DNA of 64,000 nucleotides, taken from Dendrolimus kikuchii (taxonomy: Eukaryota; Arthropoda; Insecta; Lepidoptera; Lasiocampidae). The notes beneath the pieces were generated by a model, which saw only the letters and a program-made list of their open reading frames with translations, was not told the DNA's origin and ran no database searches. Of this stretch, positions 55,440 to 64,000 are shown piece after piece. Position numbers and translations under genes: made by a program. The DNA lies in assembly GCA_019925095.2 (NCBI GenBank), contig CM034412.1, positions 5,143,501 through 5,207,500 of the forward strand, written 5' to 3'. The stretch's first letter is position 1. The number at the start of each line of letters is the position of its first letter.

Positions 55440-55608
55440 AGTGCAACTTTATTCACCGCACGCGCCGCACCGACCTTCCTTTTTTTTCGTCCATTTTCAA
55501 GTGTTTTCAAATATACACTTAGCTAATCCTCTAGCCAATCAAGAAATCGTGCCAGTGAATGTGATTTACAATCCACGATCGAAGGGTTCCCGCAGCACAG
55601 CAAGCACG
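55440..55608 (+). promoter_or_regulatory. Candidate transcription start and 5' exon
   Basis: A CpG-rich patch in AT-rich DNA holds an insect initiator-like TCAGT (55438-55442) and ends at a strong donor CACG|GTAAGT (55609). An ATG at 55417 has an open frame of 64 codons up to the donor, but it resembles nothing I know. It could be a 5' untranslated exon of a gene to the right, possibly the second GH1 gene. Uncertain. Confidence 0.3.
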
Positions 55609-55619
55609 GTAAGTGGTTG

Positions 55620-56934
55620 TGCATTTGGCGTTTTCCAAATTCCGCATTCTAAACCGTACAAATATAAAAGTATTTCTAATATCTTTCTGCATATTCGTAA
55701 CTAATTACATTATATTTTTGATTTTAAATATTGTCAAGAGAACTTTGATCTTTGCTAACTGTACAACGTGGAAAAAGTCGCTAACGAATACTATTATTGA
55801 ATACATTATGGTGTTTTGTTTTACTGGATAAATGTATAAAGAATTGAATTCCATACAAATTACAAAAGTTCTAAATGTCAAATTGATGCTGTCAGAACCT
55901 TTTATTTAGGGTTTCCAGTAAAAAACGATTTTGTGAAATATCATAATTTTTATTGTCTTATAGTCATTTATTATTAATGGTTTTTATGGATTTTTCAATA
56001 AGTATAAGACTACTCTACTCGACAGATTGGTTAAAAGTTTCAAACCAACGACCCTAATAAAAACATACGTTCCATAATGGCATAGTATAATTTCAAAACT
56101 TCCTAGTATTCTGTAATAATCATGACAATTATTGATAAAGTTTATATAGCTGCCAGCCGTCTAGGTACACTACCCAGCAACAGTGGTCTAGTCGGGCTGG
56201 ACTGATTGTAGTTTATAGTATTTTATTTTAGTGTATATTTATTAGGGTTTTTTTTTCATTTTTTTATTTATATATATTATTTTATTTTAATTTGTATTTA
56301 TAATTTTTTTAAAGACTACGATTATAATTAGGTTTATATATTTGAAATTTATAATTATTTAAGTTTTATTTAGTGTTTTTTTAGTTTTAGTTTTTATTTA
56401 GTTTTATTTAATGTTGTTGTAGTTTTAATTAATAAGAACCTGTAATTAGATTTTGTAAACAAAATCTACCTGCCTGTATTTTAATTTTACTACATAAGAA
56501 AAAGGAAATATGGGTTTTGTATTAAAGAAAAAGGTTTTAAAAAGATGTTGTATGTATTTGCCATGATCTACAGGCCATGTGTATTCTAGATTATGACAGA
56601 AGTCAATATTTTATTTTACATAGTTAATTTACTTAATCAGTGAGTCTCAAATCTCAAACTTCTGGGTAACTAGAACAGGGATTCCGAAACTATTTTGAGC
56701 AAAATTCCTTTTTTTTTCAAAATGAACTGATACCTCAGATCCCATAGCCAAATAACTTTAAAAATCCTATCTCTGATTTTTTCGTATTGATATCAAATAC
56801 TTACTAATTTCAAAATTTTTCGGTTGGTTAAGTGAGTAAACTTGTCATCTTTTTACTCAGCAAAATTTAATAAAATAAATAGACATACTAATATCAAGTG
56901 TAATTAAGAATTATTAAAACAAATTACGTAAAAC
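55620..56934. other. Intergenic, nothing recognised
   Basis: Very AT-rich, including T/A-biased low complexity at 56220-56470. No gene or repeat supported. Confidence 0.4.
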
Positions 56935-57039
56935 TACTTAAGTAGGTAATTATTTCATGAATAATACATAAAAAATCGAATCTACAGCATATTGAAAGTT
57001 TCAAATAAGAATTTGTGTTAATTAATAGGGGTCGATTTT

Positions 57040-57452
57040 GCTGGTACCTACGCTCACGTATGGAAGCGAGAGTTGGGTATGGAAGAAAGAGCATGAAAGT
57101 AGAGTAAACGCGGTCGAGATGCGAGCACTGCGCAAAATCTGCGGAGTGACGCTCGCGGACCGCGTTCGTAATACCGAAGTAAGAAAGAGAGTTGGTCTGA
57201 AAGAGAGTGTCGGGGTGAAGGTAAGGAAAGAATGCTCCGGTGGTTCGTTGATCCCCAAAAAAGTATGGACGCAGAAGTCGTGGAAGGCCACGACACACCT
57301 TCGATCATATCGTGTACTCAGGACCCAGACGAGCTTGCATGGAATGAATGTCAAAGAGGCAAGTGAGGTGTGTAAGAATAAGCCTAAATGGCACTCTGTT
57401 GTTCGTGCCTACCCCGCGAGGGAACTGGCGTGAAGTTATGTATGTATGTATG
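57040..57452 (+). mobile_element. LINE-A copy 9, rearranged, within 105-bp direct repeats
   Basis: Reads VPTLTYGSESWVWKKEHESR through TEVRKRVGLKESVGVKVRKE, then is interrupted at ~57240 by a patch CGTTGATCCCCAAAAA that matches host sequence at 57566, then resumes with a shortened tail end to PARELA. Internal parts are missing compared with copy 2. It is flanked by 56935-57039 and 57453-57557, identical except one base. Confidence 0.85.
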
Positions 57453-58196
57453 TACTTAAGTATGTAATTATTTCATGAATAATACATAAAAAATCGAATC
57501 TACAGCATATTGAAAGTTTCAAATAAGAATTTGTGTTAATTAATAGGGGTCGATTTTTAAACCTCGTTGATCCCCAAAAATAGTTTTCGTTTATATCGAC
57601 CCCTGGGAAACCGATTTCAACCTCAGGAGGTCTACTTGGACGACCACTTGGAGCATACCTAGTCTAGAGTATAAGAATACTCTAGTGTTTAAAAAAATCT
57701 AAAAGAAAAGATTTTTTTAACCGTAAACTATTAAGGTTTAATAAAGGACGTGCATTTATCTACTGTAGAGTTGTTAAAATAAAAATACGATAGTCAACCT
57801 ACGTTATGGAATTTTTGGCAATTTGTCACTTATGGTAGAGGTTTTTAACATCAGTCGTTTTTACGGCTTGTTCCTGCTTGAATGTATCGCTCAAACCATC
57901 TTAGTGACGACACTCCTCTCTACTCCTACTAAATACTATGTTTATTCTATTTATATGTCTTTTCCCTTACCCATATGCACTATCGTACTTACCGTACCAT
58001 TCAACAGCGTGGGCACACACTAACATCCCTATCACCATTTAAAATAAATGTACATCTAAGAAAAATGGTTATTTCTAATAGAAATGAATAAAAGAGATAT
58101 AATAATCAACTTTTATATTATGAATTATTACTAGCAATAAGAAAAAATATTAAAAATAGAGCGCAAGATGGCGCGTTACATCTATGTACGATAAAA

Positions 58197-58302
58197 CATC
58201 GTTCTTGAACAACGATGTATCATCGATGTTTTGGTTCCAACATCGATGTTATAACATCGATTTTTATGAACGATACATCGATGTTTGGAAACATCGATGT
58301 TT
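58197..58302. repeat. Cluster of ACATCGATGT palindromes
   Basis: ACATCGATG(T) or a close variant occurs about six times in 105 bp (e.g. 58217, 58238, 58254, 58276, 58291), in both orientations because the core is palindromic. Lies ~330 bp upstream of the second GH1 start. Confidence 0.7.
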
Positions 58303-58451
58303 TGTTTCATCCCTAAGCATAAGTTCAACATTGTTTTTAACGTAATATGTAATACGTTACAAGGTAACCCCAGGCCCATTTTTCGATTTAAAACTTAAAA
58401 GAAACAATCAATTATCAAACAAACAAGCACGGGACGGGCGGGAAGAATTCT

Positions 58452-58527
58452 TCTTATCAGCTTATCACTAATTAAAACAGTGTAACAGTTAACTTAAGAT
58501 TATAAAGCTGATAATATAAGATAAAAC
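58452..58527. promoter_or_regulatory. GATA-motif cluster upstream of second GH1 gene
   Basis: CTTATCAGCTTATCAC (58453-58468) and CTGATAATATAAGATAAAA (58508-58526) give four GATA cores within 75 bp, 100-170 bp before the start codon. GATA factors are known to drive insect midgut genes; the link is inference. Confidence 0.4.
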
Positions 58528-58623
58528 AACTGTTACCAAATATCCATATTAGTGGGTTATATTTTCATGTAAAGGTTGTAAGTAATGTAATTATTGCTAT
58601 ATTACTTTTAAAGTTTGTGCAAC

Positions 58624-61600
58624 ATGTACGGGATTTTGTTGTTAATTTGTGTTTTGAGGTGAGAGTCTGATAAATGAATTACAGTATCTAACTCTTCCTT
58701 CTTCCTTCCTGTCCTTCTTAATTTTTCATTGTAACCAAATACTTTTATGGTCATTAATAACATACTTTGTAAAATTGTCTTACAAAACTACCAACAAAGT
58801 TGAAAGTATGGTACTTTCAACTTGGTCATAAATTACATAAATAAAAGTTCATGCATTTTTCAGTGCATTTAGTTTTTGTGATGGATGGGCTGATAGAAAA
58901 GTTAGAAGGTTTCCGGAAAGCTTCCTATTTGGTGTTGCCTCATCAGCATATCAAGTGGAGGGAGCTTGGGATACTGATGGTAAGTACTGGGTGGGGTATA
59001 TATGTAGCATTTATTTATTATGTACTATTATGAATCAATCGCGGCAGTGCTTTGACCCAGAGTGGCACAAGATTAAGGGTGATTTGGGTTTAGGGGTAAA
59101 ATATGCCTTATACATAGCCACTAGACTTGTTATTTGGGTTAGGAAACATTTTTGGGGTCCACAAACAAGTTTAGATTGAATAATGGGAAAAATAAAAATA
59201 TGTTAGATAAACAAGGTTATGTCACTTTTGTTGATAACAAAGTCTGATTTGTGTTTAGGAATATGATTACGCTTAAAATATAAACATTAAAGCTGTTTTT
59301 GAGTGTAATAAATAAGTTATTGATTTTTAAATATGAAAATAGTTTTATTCTTGTATATTGCGACAATGATTACAAATTGGCTATGACACTCACTGTCCAC
59401 TGCCATGGTACGCTCGCTTAGCTTTTGGGCTTAGTTAATAACTAATAACTAGAATGGTGACTTAGGTTAGACTTTAAATCAATGTGCACAAACTGAGCGA
59501 GCATGCTGTGGCAGCGGCCGGCGAGTGTCAGAGCAGACTGGTCACCATTGTCGCAATATAACAAAACAAAAAACTAATATCTCAAGAACTACATGTCTCC
59601 TAGACATAGGGGTTGCAGAAGGGAGAAGTACTCCTCACCCTCATCCCTCCAACCGCTCACAACTTAAAATTCAGTGACCACTTAGGTAAAGTTTAACCCA
59701 GATCCGAACTTTATTAATATAGGTTAATTTTTTTCCTTTCTGGTTAACTTTTTTATAATCACTCAAAATTCACTTTATATCTCAAATAATAAATGAATGC
59801 GCCCTATACCTATACCACACCCTTTTTTCTAATTGATAGACAATGAGGCCTATCTGATAGAAATTGCTTGTTGCAGCCTATGAATTGTTATACTAGGGGC
59901 TTTAATAGGACCTTCTAAAATTACCCCAGGTTTTTTTTTAAAAAGTGGTTCACAAATACACAATCCTGTATACTCTCAAGCTGAGCAAATTACATAATGC
60001 ATTATGGCTAATATACAATGGACAACTCTGAGATGGATGCAAGACACTCATACTGTAGAAATAACAAAAAGTTAATTTATGAAATTACTCTGCCTGGAAT
60101 CAAATCTGGGACTTTGGTGTTCTAGTACAGGAGATGGTGCTGAGACTGCGAGACCACAAATACAGTCAGTTTCGCATAAGCACCTAACATAATCTACAGA
60201 AGCTTGAGGAAATATGATACAAGCATTAGGAATATGAATGTTTCCATTTTTGCAGCCTTTGTCTTGAGTTTAAAACAAAACTGTATAAAATTTGATTATT
60301 TTCCTTTTATTCAAGAAACAAGGAAGAATATGTGAATCTGATCAACATTCAAATATCTCATGCTTTCTCCCATGAAAGTGGAATGCACAAGTGGTTCTCA
60401 TGTAATGCTTATTCTTCCTTGCATATTTCAGGTAAATCAGAAAGCATCTGGGATAGATACCTACACAGTAATCCAGAAATACCACCTGATGGTATAAACG
60501 GTGATGTTTCTGCAGATTCTTACCACAACATCCAACGGGATATTGAAATGCTTAGAGAATTGGGTGTTGACTTTTATAGATTCTCCATATCCTGGGCGAG
60601 GGTTTTGCCTACAGGTAATTTTTGAATATATAATATAAATAACGGCCCATACACATTGCAGTGGGTACGGAACATTTACAGGGAACACTATAGTTTGAGG
60701 TTTGGCATCCTTCATAGAAATTGGTCCTTACAAGCTACACTATGGATTGCTGTAATAGTACAGGTTGTTATTTTTGTTTTCAAAATCAGCAGAATCAATT
60801 CTTCTGTTGATTGATTTTGTATTTATCAAAATTGGCCTCAAAACTTTTTTCAAGTATTTTTCGCTATTTTATATAGTGTAGGATTTTGCTCTGAAAGCCT
60901 ACATGAAAAATTCACTCTGTATACTTAAACTAAATAATCCATAAAAACTTAGCATAGATTTATTTTAATTTGTTTAGTAAGATTTATCTCTGGGTATGTT
61001 TATATTAGTAGTGGGACACTCGGAAAGTTTTGCGAAGATAAGAAAAAAATGTTCTATAGGTAAATATTTTTTTATATAAATCTTCAAAGTACTCTTCACC
61101 AGCTTCTATACATAGTTTCATGAGTCTGAACCAGTTTTCGAAACACTTTTTCCAGGGGCGACCACTTCTTTCTTCGTCCCCCAAAGTTAGTTGATGGACT
61201 TGAATTTGTTTTACCAACGATACAAAGTTGCCTTAGAAGGGTCATGGATGTCATTTGAAGTGTATCATACGATTCGTCGGTTTCAGATGACACTTGAAAT
61301 CGTAAAAAATCATAGCGCGACAATGTTCCTCTCTCATTTTCAATGAGACACGATAATTTAAATTAGCAGGCAATGTGGAGGGAAATTTTGAAATTGGAAT
61401 GTACTTATTTTTAGTTATAAATAATCATATTTTCAAAATAGATTATAACTGGCCAGTCTCTCATACATAAAAACTTTTTTTCGCAATACTTTCTGAGTGG
61501 CCTGGTAGTACAGTACTGCTGAAAAACATCAGAATATTTGAAATTTTATTTTACAGGTTTCGACAATGAAATTAATGAACTTGGTCTAACTTACTATGAT

Positions 61601-61814
61601 AACTTGATCAATGAACTATTGAAGTACAAGATTGAACCAATGGTTACTTTATACCATTTTGATTTACCTCAAAAACTGCAAGATTTGGGTGGATGGGCCA
61701 ACCCTTGGGTGGTTGACTGGTTTGTTGATTATGCCAGAGTTATGTTTGAAAGATATGGTGACAGGGTTAAATATTGGATCACTGTCAACCAGCCTAATTC
61801 AGTATGTATTGAAG
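58624..61814 (+). CDS. Second secreted GH1-family gene, 5' part, acid/base Glu replaced by Gln
   Basis: Four exons, 58624-58658, 58864-58979, 60432-60614 and 61557-61814, give 197 codons in continuous phase. [16 protein letters not shown] is a signal peptide. GH1 motifs follow: [59 protein letters not shown] and WITVNQP. In the last, the Asn-Glu-Pro of active enzymes is Asn-Gln-Pro (Gln190, codon CAG 61790-61792). Gln at this place is known in plant myrosinases; otherwise it suggests an inactive or altered enzyme. The signal-peptide intron has the same position and phase as in the minus-strand GH1 gene, but two further introns (after LPTG and CIEG) are absent there. The remaining ~300 codons, with the nucleophile, were not found before 64000, so the gene is partial here or truncated. 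Confidence 0.82.
61005..61335 (-). pseudogene. Mariner-like transposase relic
   Basis: The minus strand reads GDEERSGRP directly followed by [24 protein letters not shown]. The first resembles the N-terminal region and the second the C-terminal end of mariner-type transposases, so the catalytic middle is deleted. Frame shifts are present. Ends resembling GTGTC(T/C)CA(T/C)T occur at both sides. It lies in an intron of the second GH1 gene. Confidence 0.5.
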
Positions 61815-62238
61815 GTAAGATTTTTCTAACAATATAAAAACTTTTCCGTAGAATGTGGCCAATAGAGTAGAAAATAATATGGGGCGCAACTTTCTCAAAT
61901 TATGTTTACTCATAAACTTATTTTGATACTTTCTAGTGATTGTTACATAAAATATCGTTCAAGTATCAAGTTGGTTTAATACGATATTATTTAATACGAC
62001 ATAATTATATATTCTCTCTGAAGTATTCTTCTTCCATGGTATTATATTAGACTTGGATTTACGTTAAGACTAAAATAATATAGATAAATCCGCTTTGTTT
62101 ATATTTCACTAACATTGACTAAAGATAAGATTGCCTGAAGGCAAAAAATTTGTTCATGTTTTGGGCAGGTTATATGTTTTAGGGAAGATTTTTGAATTGC
62201 AATATAAAAGTCATTCATAGAATAAAGTATATTATATA

Positions 62239-62500
62239 ATATCAGCCCACATATGTCCCACTGCTGGGCTCAGGCCTCCCATTATAGGGGAAACAGACAG
62301 TATACCCGCCACGCTTGTCGAAGGCGGCTTGGCAGGTTTGATCACGATGTTTTCCTTCACCGTTGTTAGCACGTGGTAATTGTAACAATATGCACATTAG
62401 ATCAGAAAACTGACTAAGTGGTGCATGCGTTCCGGCCAGGATCCAACCCGCGCTCTTGAGTATAGGACGCGTGCGCTAGCCATTACGCTACCACGACTTT
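62239..62500 (-). mobile_element. tRNA-derived SINE
   Basis: Same element as at 27601: minus-strand GTCGTGGTAGCGTAATGGC, B-box-like GGGTTGGATCC, and CCCAGCAGTGGGACATATG near the end. Confidence 0.8.
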
Positions 62501-63487
62501 TCAATAACGAATAAAGTATAACCATTGAGTTATAACATGTCTAGAGAGAGCATTGCTAACAAACAACACCGGCAAAAACGGCATCAAAAACGCGAAGCGT
62601 TGCTAAATTCACTCTGCGTTTTCGGGATATCAGGAAAAAAATATTACCCCATTTTTTATAATTAAATATTTTTTATGTAAGTGAAAAGTTTAAATTATCG
62701 TTATGATTTAATCACTTTATGTGATATAATTTAATATTACTCAGAGGTTTTTGTTTTTTTTTTAATAAAGTATTAGCAACAAACGTTGTGTGTCTTGGAA
62801 TGAACCATAAAAAATACATGCACAAATGAATTCATAACACATTTTAGCACATGTAGTAATTTTAATTCGCAATAAAATGCTTGTACAGATTATTAGTACA
62901 TATTTATAAGTCTGTTAATTACCAATACTAATGTAATAATTCTAAAAAAACTGCAAATTATTTTTGTGTTACACATCATGTTCACGAAGGTTATTAGATG
63001 ACTATTTATAACCCAAAGATTATCCTGCGCTAAAAGTCAGTGAAATCATTTGTAATAGTAGACTTGGAACGATTCGATAGGTTTATATTGGGTAGTAGGC
63101 TTTATGTGTAATCCAAAGTCTATACCATGAGTAGGAACTACGGGGTCACATGGGATAGTAGTAGGAACTACGGGGCTAGGTACAAAAGTTTTTATTGGGA
63201 TAGTTTAATGCAGGGACTTAAGAGTTAACTAAACCATTTAAAAAGGGCTATTCCCGTGGTATAAAATGTTATAAAAATATTCATATCCAAAAGTTTTTAT
63301 TATATTATATATTTTTTTTTTTTTTGAAACTAGTTTAGTTTGATTATTTTATGAACTAAAATTTGTTTTTTATCATATTAATATATTAAATTATTTCTTT
63401 ATTAGGAATTAATGGAGATGCAGCTAACAGAATATAGACAAAATTTAATATCTTAATTATGACAATAAAGAGTTATCTATAATATTA
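62501..63487. other. Nothing recognised
   Basis: AT-rich. GTAGGAACTACGGGG occurs twice, at 63131 and 63161. No GH1 exon could be placed here. Confidence 0.4.
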
Positions 63488-63717
63488 CTAGCGGCCCGCG
63501 GCGGATTCACCCGTGGTCTGTCCCGTTTGAACGCCGTCCCGTGGTATGGCGATGTTGTTTGTTAAAGCGTGCAGACATTATATAGCCTATGACACTCCCT
63601 GTTAACGTAGCTTTCCAACAGTAAAATAATTTTTAAAATCGGTTTAGTAGATCCCGAGATTACTCCCTACAACATCACAAACTTACAAACTTTACCCCTT
63701 TATAATATTAGTACAGA
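63488..63717 (-). mobile_element. Short Helitron (230 bp), minus strand
   Basis: On the minus strand: A|TCTGTACTAATATTATAAAG at the left and GCCGCGGGCCGCTAG|T at the right, with the 3' hairpin GCGGCCCGCGGC-type. Clean ends in both places. Confidence 0.8.
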
Positions 63718-64000
63718 TAACTCCGACCGAAGCATCTGCTTTAAACGATATTCAGTTTTTTTTACATCCTCTTTGACGATATTTGCAGCACGCATTCTGT
63801 CAATTCTATGTCAAACGTCATAAGGTTACATTAAAAAGTTTATATTGTCCAAAGCGCTAAGGTTAGATTAGAAATAATTTTATATGGTGGTTAAGTATTC
63901 TTAAATTTTCTAATTATCCTTCACACAACTTACATCTTATCGGTCACGATCATATATAATTATTTCAGGTACTTTATTTCAATACAACTGTGCCGTTGAT

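Noticed and set aside
63405..63436. GH1 exon reading GINGDA after TTAG
   Set aside because: It meets a stop after ten codons and does not continue the GH1 sequence.
63964..64000. Fifth exon of the second GH1 gene after TTATTTCAG
   Set aside because: The phase would allow it, but the translation does not show the G-Y-G/AP motif expected at this place in GH1 proteins.

Overview
The window looks like AT-rich nuclear DNA of an insect, most likely a moth or butterfly. Genes are split by introns with GT/AG borders. The space between exons is crowded with repeats of lepidopteran character: short Helitrons (A|TC...CTAG|T), tRNA-derived SINEs, 5'-truncated LINEs and an errantivirus with an env gene. 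There are no bacterial operons, no CRISPR and no rRNA.

Layout. (1) 19-8501, plus strand: a gene of about seven exons for an unrecognised acidic, then Lys/Pro-rich protein; its introns hold LINE and SINE insertions, one of which duplicated a splice donor. (2) 8587-15577: no host gene, only Helitrons, inverted-repeat elements, a decayed Ty3/gypsy element with a 218-bp tandem array, and SINE pieces. (3) 15606-24329: an almost intact errantivirus-type retroelement. It has two LTR arms identical over 183 bp, a tRNA-Leu-type primer site, gag, a -1 frameshift signal, pol and an env that appears to be made from a spliced RNA. (4) 24330-30000: repeats only. (5) 30002-40439, minus strand: a tetraspanin of the eight-cysteine (TspanC8) type, six coding exons found, last exon missing. 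(6) 42924-52261, minus strand: a complete six-exon family 1 glycoside hydrolase (GH1) of 506 residues with a signal peptide and both catalytic glutamates. (7) 58624-61814, plus strand: the first four exons of a second secreted GH1 gene, divergent from the first, in which the catalytic acid/base Glu is replaced by Gln. The rest lies beyond the edge or is lost.

The two GH1 genes share the position and phase of the signal-peptide intron and form a small divergent cluster. GATA-type motifs lie upstream of both, which would suit midgut expression (inference). The retroelement parts work together in the usual way: gag for the particle, Gag-Pol by frameshifting for enzymes, Env from a spliced message.

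One LINE family, called LINE-A here, occurs nine times with the same 3' end and TATG-type tail. Four insertions have clear 10-13 bp target duplications on the plus strand and one on the minus strand. One copy is instead flanked by 105-bp direct repeats. The most interesting signals are the frameshift pseudoknot, the env leader exon, the Glu-to-Gln GH1, the duplicated splice donor and the 105-bp repeats. Exon borders were read by eye from splice signals, reading frame and protein similarity; no alignment or transcript was available.
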